The position numbers and the translations under genes were made by a program. From assembly GCA_950295325.1 (NCBI GenBank), contig OX485807.1, forward strand, positions 31,589,666 to 31,653,665: a DNA stretch of 64,000 nt. Direction: 5' to 3'. Numbering within the stretch: the stretch's first letter is position 1; each line of letters begins with the position of its first letter. The stretch comes from Polytrichum commune. Its lineage: Eukaryota; Streptophyta; Polytrichopsida; Polytrichales; Polytrichaceae. This document shows, one piece after another, positions 12,360-25,900 of the stretch. A model generated the notes under the pieces. The model saw only the letters and a list, made by a program, of their open reading frames with translations, made no database searches and was not told the DNA's origin.

Positions 12360-14200
12360 TTCCATTGTACATTTGCTCATGAGTTGTATACAGTGTAGCT
12401 TGCTAGGTAGAAGAAATTTTTTCATGGGTCTCTCTTCAAAGATTGTCATGGATACTTTCAAATTATCAGTGATTCAGATTTTGACACAGGGAGGCATGTA
12501 GTTTCTATTTGAAAACGAGGGATAAATCTGTCACTGAACTTGAAGACCAAGTCAGGAATCTACTGGCAGTTGTGGTGCGAATCTGTTGAGCTTTTAAGAT
12601 TGTTTTTACCTTCTAGGCTCTACCGGTTTAAGTCATATGTACTTTAGCATACTAGATTACTAGATGAAAATGAGGGAGATCATCACAGGCCTTGAAAATA
12701 TGAGGCCTGAATGTGGAGAGGGCAATCGAATGTATCATGAAATCTGCAGTGGATATATATATGGTTTCTGTTGCAATTTGCTGTCGCATGGTTGTGGATT
12801 TGAAATTAGGGCATTTTTGGATTTGGAAAGTCTTGTGTTTTTTAGTTAGGAGTTTTGGAAGTTGGGAAGGGGATGGCAGGTAGATTTTGAAAGCATGTCA
12901 CGATTTTTGTGTTGATGACGTATCACTTCACCTTTGGTGTGTACTAGATCTAAATGCTGACCTTATTGTTCATTCAGGAGCACTTGACACAGGCTATTAA
13001 GGCTAAGGTTAAGATTTGCTTAGTGGCCTATATGCTTGTGCATGGAAATTAGGAACAGCTTATCACTTACTCTTGAGAGTTCAGGTTGTGTAGAAGAATC
13101 ATTCTTTGTGAATTATGGAAATATGCCCATTTCTGTGGTTCATCATGAAGCATGCCAGGTGGGATAGGCGGATTGTGTAAACCCTCACCAGTAAAATCCT
13201 CATCTAGCTCAAGTGCCTTATGATTTAGCACGATTCGATACAGCCATCTGACATATGAACATCTACACTGTTTTGTCTAATTAGTGTGGGTTGCCATTTG
13301 GAGTTATGCATTGCTATAACATGTTACTGAGAGTATCATTTTCTACCCAAATAACATAAGTAAGTAGTTTGCACTCCGAAGAACATGATATAACTTAATT
13401 GCAGATATGCGCGCGAAGAAAGATTGTTATTTGGAATGGTCATGACAGACACATTGTAGTTTTGATACATCCAAGTTTCAGGCATCACTATGTTCATTAA
13501 TGGCCACGTCTTGTGCATTCTATTCCCTCACATTCAAGGGTTTGAAAGCTGAAACCCCTTAACATTCAAAACTTATCAATGAAATTGTCCATAGAAAAGT
13601 TCAATCACACTTGAGACTATGAGCAAACACGAAATTGAATTTCAAGCCAGTTTGCTTCCCAAGCTTCACCAAAACTGATACACACTCATAATCTCTACCC
13701 GCAAAGGACTGTCTACAACAAATGCGAGGTTACAAACTTGACACCCAAAGGTGGACTTACTACCGATATCTTGTTGCAACTCGCCCAGATTCTCAAAGGT
13801 CACCTTCATTAATCTACAGGTTTCAGAATGAGGATACAGTGTCAGAGATGACGAGGATTTGCAAAACGCATCACAAAGCCTTTTACAGAGTTTGTCAAAC
13901 AATTCACAACTTTGATAATTGTTATGACATTGCAATATCTAATTCACAGCCAACTATGCATTAGTTTACCTGATATTGTAGGACCTACCAGGGCATTGAT
14001 CACCTTTTTTCTCCCAATCAATCTTTCATCAAAGTTGCACAGAACTCCACTGTAGAACCTGGCTCATAGACTACAGCAAAATCCTTCAATACTCCAAATA
14101 TTCCCGTTCTCTTCCAACATTTGAGCTTATCTGCTAAGGGGGATCTAGCAACTGGGAGCTCAGTTTCCCACAATCGTCATTCCTTACAGAAATCTGGACC
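12360..14200. other. Region 3' of SUFB, no gene recognised
   Basis: After the SUFB stop this stretch holds only short open frames without recognisable domains. The first few hundred bases probably include the SUFB 3' untranslated region. No repeat copy or RNA gene was noticed. Confidence 0.4.
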
Positions 14201-14742
14201 ATGCAAGTCATGTTTTACTGTTTGACCCCCAATACGTGGGCCTCGATCAATCTGGGGTCATAACCCCCATAGATATTTAGATTTATCACTATTTTGAAGC
14301 AAATGGATTTCCATTGCATTGAGAAATGCAAACGGGACCGGGACATTGGAACCCCGACACGAGCCGTGCTCGAAGGGGGACCGGGGGGAGGAGGCCAACA
14401 CCGGCACAAGACATAGGTGACCAAAACAAAGGGACCAAGAGAGACCGGAAAACAAGTGAGCAACCCAAAAGAGACCATGAGAAACCGAGCCCAAACCGGA
14501 GATTACTTGGAAATTAAATAGCAACAACCAATAAGAGCGATTGAGGGGTGATGAGGGGTATGACAACTATGGAGTAGGCTAGGAGAGTTGGGACAAGGGA
14601 AAATTAGGTCATGTGTTGAATATTCCTTAAACAATCATGACCATTGAAGTTGAATTGAAGGGATGCATTGGACAATCAGTATTATCAATGCAATATTTAT
14701 AATGTTGATTAGTAGTTGTATATCTTTTATTTTTTCTTGATT
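14201..14742. other. Short GC-rich segment in AT-rich DNA
   Basis: Positions 14325-14480 are much richer in G and C (GGGACCGGG, GGGGGACCGGGG) than the surroundings. Overlapping open frames exist on both strands but none is recognisable. It may be a piece of a transposon. Confidence 0.3.
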
Positions 14743-15078
14743 CCCGGGGAGGGTAGTCATTGGTTGGAGTAGCAATATACGTGCGAACAAATGATAGGGT
14801 ATTTTAAAAACATGGGGGCAAAAATTTATAATTGGACTTAAGAGTAATATAAGGTATCAAAAATGGCATTGGACATCTTTAAAGTACTATAGGGTATGGA
14901 ATAATAAGTAATTTGGAATTATAAGTAATGCAAGCCATTTTTCTATTAACCCAAAGTAGAAAATTATATAATGATAGCATGTGAAAAAAAAAAGAGAATT
15001 GAAAGCAATACCCCCCTATAAAATAGTGGTTGTTCGCACTTATATCCTTAACTTTTTAACACACTACCCTCCCCGGGC
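14743..15078. mobile_element. MITE with CCCGGGGAGGGTAGT TIRs
   Basis: The left end CCCGGGGAGGGTAGT (14743-14757) is matched inverted at 15063-15077. Similarity continues inward (GTGCGAACAA occurs in both arms). The element is flanked by a direct CTTGATT (14736-14742 and 15079-15085), a 7-bp target duplication. It has no coding capacity. The size of 336 bp, the TIRs and the 7-8 bp duplication suggest a non-autonomous DNA transposon, possibly hAT-like. Confidence 0.75.
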
Positions 15079-15085
15079 CTTGATT

Positions 15086-18000
15086 TAATCATTGATTTTT
15101 CACGAATTTGTATTTTCCATGGAATACATATTCAAATTCTCGGAACGTAGTAAAGCAAACTTGAACACATCATACATGAACGCAAGGAAGGATTCAAGGA
15201 ACGCTCTTTACATGGCATTGTGACACACTTGAGAGGCCATGCCTTCCATCCAAGTGGGCGCATCTTCTTGGTTGTTAATTCATTTGGTGTTCGCCTGTGA
15301 ACTTTTGTCTCTTGAATTATTATTTTAAATATTGAAAATGAAATAAAATGAAACTCAAGAGAGAGAGATGAGAGAGATGAAGGGAGAACTAGTATTCAAG
15401 TAAAATTGGACCAAGGCAAGCATTGCAACTTTTAATAGCTTCATTAGAGAATCTTCCAATTTAATTTTATGGCAAGATCCTCCCATACATTATGCACATA
15501 TGATTACGAGAATGTCAAAACATTGTTTAATTATAAATTTTCATTATTCCATTAATATTATATAGATCGAACTTCAAAAGGTGGTATATTCATTTATGTA
15601 TATTCATCATATACCAATATCCCCTAATATCATAGCATCAATGAATCATTGATGATTCGCATGTTTCTAATTAAATATAAATATATTGAAAGTGTATTGA
15701 CAAATCCACCTATAAAACTGAGGTAACCAAAAAGTCCAATTTTTAAAAATGTATCCATCTTTACCTAATATAAGTTGGAAGGAGGGAGGGAAAGTGGGTT
15801 TACCTTTTTTTACCTAGTTAAAAGCAATCATCTTTCCAATAGTGCGGCACCTCTACAAAATTCTCTTTCTCTTTATATGTTATGAGATATTGGTAAGCGG
15901 GGTGCACTATATTAGAAACAAAGATGGGTGAAAGTTCATGTGATGGAGACAACATGTCTTGGGATACTCTTTGCAATACCTTTGAAGGCATGGAGTTACT
16001 TAGGTGTTCATTGAGTTGATCTCCATCTGCACTCTCACCATGGTTTGACATGCTCATATTTAAAACTAAAAGACCATGTTGTCTTCAGTAATACTTAACC
16101 TAATTATTGGATTTCCATATTGGTGTAAAGTGTGAGTATGAGCCCAAATTGGTGTGCTCATATAGGTCTTAGCATTAGCGATTACACAATTGTTAGCATT
16201 GATGTTTTTATAAAAACATATAAAAGGTAAAAAGAGTGGCTTTGAAGTTTTGTTTTGATGATTGCACTTAGCCTCTAGAGTTTAGAACATAGTGTTAATT
16301 CTAATAGAATTTAGGTAAATCACATTGCGGGTGATGAGTAGTGTTAATTCGGAGATTTATTTACTTGTTGAATCAAAAACCTTAAGCTTTAAGGTTGGGT
16401 TGGAGGTGACTTAGATAGGTAGCGGGGATATCCGAATTAGGATTGGTTAGCACTAGTTGTGGGTAGGGGGTACTGTACCCCTAATAATTTCCGGAAGACG
16501 GAGGTGAGCGTTCGTTGGCAATTAGGAAGGTGCTGGCGGCCAGGAGAACTCTCTCTGTTCGGAACCAGGAAGGAGTTGCGGAGCGGGGGCGGAGTGCCTC
16601 GAATTCGGTTGACTGAAACCAATGTGGCTGAAGGTGGGTAGTTAGGGGGTAGCGTGAGGCTTGATTGGGAGCGGCACAAATTGCTGGCAGAAGATGGAAT
16701 TTGTGTAGTCTTCCTGATGAGAGATCATGAATAGGGGAATGGGCGATGAAGCTTCCTTCTTTGGATGCTTGGAGTGCCGAGACAAGGGCTGGGCTAGTGG
16801 ATTGGAGGTTCAGCACCCAGGGGCTACGGGATTCAGTTGCCGAAGGCTGGATTGGTGCACAAGGATGGTAATGGCGGCGAAAATCAACTCGAATTCGTTT
16901 CAAAGTGAGATTTGATGAACTCTGTATCTCGGCAGCATTGGCGAGTCAAGAATCAGAGGGATCAGAAGCCGAAACCTCCTGGGCTCCGACCAACTCCAGA
17001 TTCACATTGGCCTTCATCAGATTTGGGAGAACCAAGTCCAACACTATGAGGAAAAAAGGGCTAGTAGCTTAAGCATCTGTGGGTGACGACAGTAAGTGTG
17101 AAAGGAAGGTGACTTAGCGGGTCAGCCTTAGTTGACGGGCAATGAAGGGGCTTGACGGGCTCTGTGCCACCGAGAACAACGTGATTTTATTCTTGATTTA
17201 CGAAGACTGAAGGCCGGATGATTTAATTAGGGGTTAGATGATAGAGTTTAAGAGGTGGGATTAGGTGGTAGATGAAAGGATTGTTAGGATGCACACATGA
17301 ATTCTATCAATTAGAGGTTAGTTAGGTAGTTTAAGGCTACACTTGAAGGAGGAAGTGAATCTTGGAGTTTAAGAGGGATGGTAAAGTAGATTAGAAGGAT
17401 GACTACCTACTTAGAGCAAGGAGGTGAAGGGCACAGTTGAGGACCAAGTGCATACTTGGCCTAAATGGGGGGGTGCACTGAATTGCTTAGATGATTGTGA
17501 GGGTGTGCTGGACACAAGGTGTGAAGTATTCTTAAATACTGATTACCTTGTGATCCATAATAAAGAGTAGGATTTCTTTTGATACATTGGTCAATGACTC
17601 TTGAGGAGGATTCAAGACGTGAGAGGAAGGTTAAGGGCATGTGAGCTTTGGATCTTCACCTGGACTAGGATGCAAGCAAGGGTGGAGATTTAGGGCTGAC
17701 AGTGAGGGTTCCTAGGGGCTTGTGGCGGTCACTTGTTTCTCCTTGGTTAACATCTCTCTCCCTTCCTTTCTCAGCCATCCCCTTTTAAACAAAGTCCACG
17801 GTTGGGGGTTGTTGCTCTTGTTGTAATCTTAACCCCCAAATTCCAAGATGGACTTATTTGTCTGGGAGTCACATGTACCCGACCATACTACCGTACACAT
17901 TTACATTATAATCTTTTGATTATAAACACATGGATGGTTGAAAAATATGGGTTTAGGATCCTAACTTTTACGTAGATAACATCCGTACGGTCAGATTTTT

Positions 18001-18470
18001 CATAAGATGTGCATATTTCTTATTATAAGTTGTTGAATTGGACTGAGCTAGTTTAAGCGATTTTGGGGAGATTTCGCTTTCAGCTTTAGCAATTAGTTCT
18101 TTGGCTATGAAGAATTGTCATTGCCTAGTGATTTTATTTTGATTTGTAGTTACTAATCCTTTGGTAAGATGAATTCACACAAGTGCAAACTCAATTTCAT
18201 GATTTTATAAACCAATTTAGCAATAGGTTCTACCAATTTCATTGGAATTATGAACCAAGTTCACTATGTAGACAACCAATTTTACTTGAAATTTCAACCA
18301 GTTTCACTACACGTTGTGAACAATTTCATGATTTGGTACCCATATTCACAACTTCACAAAATCAACATCATGAACTGTATAAAATTAATTTCACAAAGAG
18401 CGGTACATCATGTACAAGATTAGCAACAACCATACACCACACTCCAAACACGTTTTGCACTATGCTCATG
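15086..18470. other. No gene recognised; includes GC-richer block
   Basis: The stretch 15086-16400 is AT-rich. From 16430 to about 17150 it is distinctly GC-richer, with open frames on both strands (the longest on the minus strand, 16481-16903), but no domain can be named. At 17514-17553 an inverted repeat CACAAGGT...ACCTTGTG with an inner AGTATT...AATACT forms a hairpin. Confidence 0.35.
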
Positions 18471-18479
18471 CGGCCAACA

Positions 18480-19164
18480 TTCTTCCCACAATCAAATCCA
18501 CGACCACACTACCCTCTCAAATCCACGAGATTGCGCATTCCAACTACATTGGCTTTGTGTTGCTTGCGTCGATGCACAATGTTCAAAGACCAATTTAGAC
18601 GAACCGGCACTACTTGCTTCCAACTTTGAGGACTAAGATGAAAGACCAAAGAAAAATGAATGTCAGGGCTAGAGGCTTCCAGGTGAACACAAAACAAAGA
18701 GCAACCAATGAACAACAAGAAGGCAAGGAATACGAAGCGAGGAGGCAAGAAGTTGAGAAGTCGAGAATACGAGAACCGCAAAGTGCGAAATTTTTTATGA
18801 AATTGGTTTGCAAGATTCATGAAGTTGCTAGAGGTAAAGGTCCACTATAATGAAATTGAGGTGTGCCACATGACAAGCCGGTTTAAGAAGAATCATGAAA
18901 TAATTTAGAAGGCTCATGGAATCGGTAGAACACTTGGTCTACGACGACCCTAAAACATTGGATGATAGTGGAGAGGTACCCAAAACCGAATTCAATGGTT
19001 TGCGGTTCAATTCTTGGTCATGAAATCTTCTCTCTACTTGACGAAAAAACTAGCCAGGTGGTCACGCACTTCATGTGTTCCAAAAGGAAAAAATTAAATA
19101 AAAATTAGTAAAACACTTTGGTAACATTGGTTGGAAGGTTTATGAACTAGCTTGGAATCGTCAT
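18480..19164 (+). repeat. Dispersed repeat family X, SINE-interrupted copy
   Basis: This stretch is the inverted counterpart of 63480-64000. Shared blocks include ACATTGGCTTTGTGTTGCTT, TAGAGGCTT, TTCATGAAGTTGCTAGAG, GGTGTGCCACATGACAAG and ACATTGGTTGGAAGG. The 63-kb copy lacks the segment 18938-19108 because that is a later SINE insertion. The repeat has no clear coding capacity and its full extent lies outside the window on the second copy. Confidence 0.7.
18938..19108 (+). mobile_element. tRNA-derived SINE, copy 2
   Basis: It contains TAGTGGAGAGG (A box), GGTTCAATTCT (diverged B box) and the family 3' block GAAATCTTCTCTCTACTTGA, then an A-rich tail. Near-identical flanks GTAGAACACTTGG (18925-18937) and GTAAAACACTTTGG (19109-19122) are the target duplication. 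The uninterrupted copy of the host repeat at 63.5 kb confirms the insertion. Confidence 0.8.
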
Positions 19165-19180
19165 GAAATTGAGTTTGCAC

Positions 19181-19351
19181 ATGTCCGAGATGACCCTGAA
19201 CTACTAGATGATAGTGGAGAGGTACCCAAAAAAACCAACTGAAGTAGTTGGCGGTTTGATTCCCGGCCATGAAATCTTCTCTCTACTTGACCCAATAAAA
19301 CTAGCCAGGTGGCCATGTGTCTCTTGTGTTCCCCAAAAAATAAAAATAAAA
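19181..19351 (+). mobile_element. tRNA-derived SINE, copy 3, with 16-bp TSD
   Basis: The element is bounded by a perfect direct repeat GAAATTGAGTTTGCAC (19165-19180 and 19352-19367). Inside are TAGTGGAGAGG (A box), GGTTTGATTCC (B box), the family 3' block and an A-rich tail (19335-19351). The size of 171 bp, the pol III promoter, the tail and the long target duplication are diagnostic of a SINE. It depends on a partner LINE for retrotransposition, which is not identified here. Confidence 0.9.
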
Positions 19352-19519
19352 GAAATTGAGTTTGCACTTCTGTGAAGTCATCTCTCCAAAAGAGTATTTT
19401 CAAAAAGGGGCGATAATTTTGTAGCCACTTTTCATGCATGGAACCCAAGGCAATATATTGGACATGCATCAGTATACAGTAGGTATACATACACAATACA
19501 CTAGTAGGCCCTTGCCACA

Positions 19520-19909
19520 ATACACTAAATATGATATGTAGTGTCATATGGCAATTAATGTCCCTATGGTAACTTTTCGGACGACACGTCTTATGAATAA
19601 GTGAACCAATATTGTCATGGATGATGGACAAGTTCGTCCATTGGCCAAAAACCCTACCTTCTCTCGTCAGCAACTTGTGACAAAATAGTGTCATGGATGA
19701 TTGAAATTTGGATGAAAAAACACTTGGTAAGTTACAGTAAATGTAACGCAATAAATCTAGAATCCCCCCCCCCCAAAAAAAAAACCACAACGAATGACAA
19801 CTAATGTTGGGTTCACATTTAGTGTTGGTGACACTACACCGCAGTTCACAATCAGTATTGCGCAACACAATCAGAAATTGGTGATACTAAGCATGATGTT
19901 TAGTGGAGC
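19520..19909. mobile_element. MITE family A, copy 1
   Basis: About 390 bp, co-linear with copies at 27450-27859 and 33174-33565. The ends are inverted versions of CTACACTAAATAT..TTTAGTGTCA, diverged in this copy. Shared internal blocks include GTCATATGGCAATTAATGTC, GATTGAAATTTGGATGAAAA and CACTTGGTAAGT. There is no coding capacity; the long minus-strand open frame crossing it and the SINE is a composite artefact. Confidence 0.75.
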
Positions 19910-22900
19910 TATTCTGGGCGTTGTTGGCCTTACGGAAGCATCTACATTACCACCTCGGAATCAGGTGTTGTGGGACCAGTGTATATGTTTGACAAAGTTT
20001 TTGCAAGTTTTTCTCTTTTGACATGCAAAAACTTGCACAAAAAAAAATGCACATCAATTGATACGCACAATCTAGAAATTGACACGTACTGTGACTTGTG
20101 AAGAAAGAAACCACACGTTAGTTGACACACTAGAAATTGAAATGACACGTATTACTTGAGTACTATAAAGTGCAGCTCAAGTATCCGGAAAACATAATCC
20201 ATAATAGTAGGAGTACTTCCTACACTCACTCACATACTTAAGTTCAACTTTGCTCTTGCAATTTCCTTTGTGACTGGGAGCTAAGACGGTGATCGGAGAG
20301 CGAGACTAACTAGGAACACGGGGAGGCAAATGTTTGTATCACCGTGGTGCTTGCACATCCTCCACTCCATATGAGTTTTTTCTTGCTTCCAACCAATGTG
20401 AGTTTTTTCTTGCTTTCAACCAAAGTTGTTTTGAGCAATTCCCTTTGAATCGCAAAGCTCCCTTGTTGAAAGCATTTGAATCCCTTTGAGCTTTCTTGGA
20501 GTTGGAGAGGCTTCTTATTGCAAAAATAATGCAGAAGTGGCACGAAGATCAGCGCATGCTTTTGGTGAGGATTGATTGTAGCGCACTTTGTTCCAGAGTG
20601 AATTGTTCTATTGGGATAATTAACCTGTAATTATGAAGTTGTGATTGTGTGGTTGTTTTCCACTTCCCCTGCCTCTCTGGAAACACCTGGAACCAATTAA
20701 TTCCCAATGATAACCAATATTCCTTCTTGTAACAACCTTTTGTTGGCCAGCGCACTAGAAGTGTTTCTATATTTCACAATTCCAGTTCAGAGACCTAGAT
20801 CAGACCTCACCAATTGAACAACTTTTTATTATTTTTCTTTACCACTAAAGGATATAATATGCTTCAAGAGGATATCGGTTGGTATTGATTGTTCAACACA
20901 TAGGTAGATAGATAAATAGATACATTCAACTAGAATCAAGCAAAGGGAGGAGCATACGTAATTGTGAGCCTCAGAGCCTCCGTACTGAAGTGCAAGAGAG
21001 TCACCCATGTTGATCACCTTTGAGAGTTTTTGTCCGTTGTTTTTGGCGGAGAGATAGCAGAGTCTGGCTGCAGATTTAGAAGCAAAAAGTGGAGAAAGAC
21101 GCCTAAATTCAAGGCTCTTGACTTCTTTTCCGTATGTCGTGCATTTCTCTCTAATCGCATTGCATAAGTGGAGAAACATGCGAGACTGAAGGATACTTAC
21201 GCTCGATTGATAGTTTTTTTTTGTTACAAATCAAGTTTGTTTTTTATTATTCAAAATATTAGTTTTCTAAAATATTGTGTAAGCCAAAAATTGAGGTGAC
21301 ATTTTGGAATAAAATGTAGATGTCAATTGACATTCATTTTTATTTTTGAAAACGTCATATGACACTTTGGATTCGAGGTTGAACGTCACATGAAATTTGT
21401 CAAACATACACACTGTGTAGGACCCCAGATAAGGAAAGTAGAATTTTAGCGGGGAGCTCTAGCTAAGCCTAGCAACATATATAAACGGATAGCGTGAGGG
21501 AATGGGGAAAATACTCCAGCATTTATTTACCAACCTCCAAACCCTAGTCTACACCCAAGTTCCACAATGCACCACATGCTCAATATGTGGATGGGTGGCC
21601 ATGATCATGGGCCTACCAGAATAGAGCGGTAACTGGGCTTGACTATTGTTTGGGCGTATGGGATAATTATAGAAATCCAGGGGACCAGAGGGTTCCTGGG
21701 GATTGGAATTCCCCTATATTCAAGGCCCCCTGCATTCCAGGTATGTTTCCGTGTCCCCACCACCATGACCAGCTTCACACCACTTTGTATAATAATAAGC
21801 AAGGGTACGCACGCGTCAAAGCTGGTAAGGTGAGGTGAACTTACGAAGCCTGGGGTATGTGCCCATTGGCGAGCTTCGGGTTTTGTTTTGAGCACAAAAT
21901 TAACCTCGATCATGGCGTGAGCATGGTGAAAAAGCTGTTGGCTGCTGCTGCTGCTGCTGATCGAGCTGCTCGATCATCACCATCACGTTTGCTTGCACAG
22001 TGGCTCTCCTCCTGTTGTTGGGTCTCATCATCAGCTTAACGACGGGATTTTTGGGCGAGCCCCCTGTGTTGTGATAGAGTTTAATGATGCCCTGATTATA
22101 ATACTGCACCCCATCATTCGACGAACGAGGCCACGCGAACGTGAAAGTAATCGCCCGTACAAGGTTGCTAATTGTGGGCCGAAATAACAGTCGAATGCCT
22201 GTTCAGCATCGGCCTGGCATTTAGATGAGGAGCCTCGGAGCATCGTGCCCTTGTTTCTCGAGTAGGTTAAATGTAGCAGCAAGGTTGTACTTAGTACTAC
22301 TGCTGCTGCTGCTGTTGCTGTTGCAGCAGCAACAGCAACAGCAGCAGCAGCAGCTCGTGTTGTGTAATGTAACGGCCAAATTCCATGATGATGGGCATGA
22401 AGTCACAGTAGTATTCTCCATACACAAATATCTAGGTGTGTGTAAATATCTATATAATCGTCTGATGATGTACATATCCTATGCATTTCTAGTTTTGTAT
22501 TGATCGAATCCGTTGCGAAAGCAATTGACTTTGAGATGTGTTGCTCCAATGAGGCCCCGTGAAGCTCCGTTTGATGCATATGAACTTTTTGGTTATGCCC
22601 CAGCCTCCAAGATCTTGGGACTTCTCCGAGTACAAATTACACGTTTTTGTAGAATTCCGTACCCTATGTGTGTGAATGTACACAATTAGGATAAGAGGGG
22701 AAGGACGTCGTGATTAATGGTGATGGTACACATGCCGAATCCCCGATCGGTCTATATATATATGCCTTTCTGGGCTCCACCCAAATCAAGATATTTGGGA
22801 CGTTCGCATAATAATAATACTACAACAAGCAGGTTGTTAATTAGTAATATCCCATGACGTTGTAAGTTGTTATCGTGTTGAGGAGAACGAAAAACGAAAA

Positions 22901-25900
22901 AAGAAAAGAAAATTAAACAATTGAAGCAGTTTCGGAAACTATGAATCTGCAATTGTTGTTTTCATGCCTTTTTAGTAATACAATGAACGGTCCCTAACAA
23001 CATAAACCCTTGAATGTACACTTAGAGTTATTGGAGTTATTGGTTAGATAAACTGTGATTAGGAGCTAGGGTCATAATGCCAATTCTAGCTAGGTCAAAA
23101 AGTACACCAATACTATGATGGTTGTGTGCTTCCGTATTCACCTTTATGGTTGACATGGTTCATTAAACCTACAGATTGGCGTGACTCATATATACCTATG
23201 CCATAATCATGTCATATTATATGCATGTGGCTAAGGCACAATATAATGAACCAGTTTAATTATTCTTGGAGGTTGCAATTGTAATTAGTGGTGAAGGTTT
23301 CAATGGGCTTTGTTTGGTGTCCAAATAGTCCCGAATCGTTGTCAAGATATTGTATATATGTCTCTAATTACAAAAACACTAAGAAATTAGTCACATAATC
23401 AATTTGAAGTCTCATATATAATTGCCTCTCCTAATGATCGAGCGCACACCACCAAGCTATGACCCATTCATGCATGCATGTTGTCTCAAGATCAAAGGAA
23501 TCTCATTACACGAGCATTTCGTCCTTTGAAGTCAACTCGACTTGGAAGTTGTTGCTCGTGCCACTGCCAAATGATACTATATATTGTATTGTCTCATCAA
23601 TAACCACGATGAGATTTTGTACTTACTGTTGATACAAGCTACACCATTGGTTCCAAATAATGTGGACCACACCAATTATAAGCATCCATGTCTTAAAGCC
23701 AAGGTGGACCACACTAGTCATGATAAAACCCAAAAAAATTATTTCTTACAAAAAGAATAACGGTGTGTACCACAAGAGACAATTTAATTATCAATTTTCA
23801 GAATGTATTGTGAAGTCAACCAATACAAAGAATCTTATGTATGTATCAAATGACACCCTCATGGCATCATTGTTGTCTTCAAATGTACATGATCACACTA
23901 AAACCCTTGACATGATATTTTTGTTCATAATAACATTTATTAGGACATCGAATAACGTGAGTTTCTTGTTCATATGCCATGTGGCACCACCTTATGTCAT
24001 TGGTGTGCATCACACCATGTGCCTTGCCACGATCACACTTTCTTTCATTTAAAAATCACTTCAACCGTACAACACATCATGCCACGTGCAATTTTCTTCA
24101 TATGGGGTTTTTATATATGTTCCACCCTATTTCTAAGGGACTTGGAATTGATGTGACTCACTCTATCTACTACTTGGAAGTCCAAACCACTTGAATGAAT
24201 CAAGCGCTAAATTCAATCACTCGTATTAAATGTACACGTATATTTAAGTAATAAAAAACTTAGACCAAACACTCGACTTTTGTTAACTATTCTAGACTCT
24301 CAATAGTCGACATAATCGGGTGGATGGGGTGGGATGGCAGGGGGGGGGAGAACTTATATGATCATTGAATAAAAAGGAGAATCTTCACTCTGACAAACTT
24401 GAATAAGATATTCATATGAGCTTCAAAAATTTACGAGGGAAATCGGCTACAACCTCCATTTGGATGTGCTAATCATCTCGTATTAATCGCTTGTTTCATA
24501 TCATGTGAGAAGTGGGTGTAGAGCTAACTTAAAAAGGTGTCCGCTTAAGGCTCCCTTACCTTAGGAGCCGGACCCACGGTTGCACCATCTCACTCTAAGG
24601 GGCACTTCACAAATAAGACTGAGAGCCCGTGACCATTACACTTCAAGCACTCTCATTGGTGGAAAAGGCGGAGCCGGTCCAAGTTTGGTTCACACTACGC
24701 TCGAGGGACCAACGGAGTATGTGAATGCAAGATGGGTGTAAAGTCTACATGGAGTCCTACACGGCATCGAATGGATCATGTTTCATGGTCACTTGGACTA
24801 TGTTCAAAAACCACCTCTTGGAGGTAGGTTTAACACAAAACTGGGAGACCATGGCACTCCAAACGCTCACAAGCTTTGGTTTATTCTATTTTATCATGGT
24901 GTGAGGACCCACATGAGTAGAAGTTCATTGAAGTAGCATTTGGTTAAGGGCCCGGTCACATATGACTGCACACTACACATGAGGATCCGTGACCACACTA
25001 CATGATTTTGGAGATGTCTTGGGACGACCTTGGGACACTTTCTTTTGGGCTCTCACAATTTCATGGTCGCGGCTCTTGGCTTGTGCGTGAAGTGGCCCTA
25101 ATTTCAAGACACTCTTCATTGTTTGATTGTGGGGCCTCAATCCTGCACCGACTCAAAACCAAGTACCCAAATCATGAAGATATACTTAGCATCAAATTTC
25201 AAAGGCTCGACAACCTAGCCTGGGGATATATAACTTAGTTTGGACCACACTAATCATGAGAAGTTTGATACTGTGTCATCACGCTTTTTATTTCAATCAT
25301 AACGTGACCCCGTATTTGGCATCCATGGGTAAGGGTGCATTCAATCTATTGAGAAGCAAAAAACGGCGAGACTATGATGTCATCTTGCATGTGATTTTAT
25401 TATTTCCAAACTTACAAGATAGCCACACTACTAAGTGACAACTGTTGAGTGATGAAGCCACGTATGGATGATAATACATGTTTTATCTTGAAGGTGAGAA
25501 AATTCATCCAAAATATGGTAATGATATGATTTATGGGTAGTGACTTGATAATGAAACGGATGAGAAGTGATAGAATATTCTTATTTTTATAGTTCTAGAG
25601 TCAAACATTGAGTGACGAATCGTCAAAAAAATCGTTGTCGTCTTGGTACCAATCTCTATGCAGATATCTACGAGCATTATTTCCTAGCTAGGTATTATAT
25701 TATAAAATTTTCACATCTCAAGGCTCATAACTAGTATATAATATCCTACATGATTTGAAAATTTGAGAAAAATGAAAATATTTGTAGAAACGATGTCTGA
25801 AAATACCATATGTAATAGAGAATTGTATGTTGTATTCCTTTATGTACTTGAATGTATTTTCTCCTTAATTTTGACTTATGGGGATTGTTAAATCGACCAC

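Noticed and set aside
16481-16903. 140-codon minus-strand frame in the GC-richer block
   Set aside because: No domain or splice context; frames are open on both strands, as expected from composition.
19161-19868. 235-codon minus-strand open frame
   Set aside because: It runs through the end of a SINE and most of a MITE; neither element is coding and the frame is not kept in the other copies.
22225-22503. Poly-Leu/poly-Gln open frame
   Set aside because: Product of the CTG/CAG palindrome; both strands are open through it and no coding context exists.
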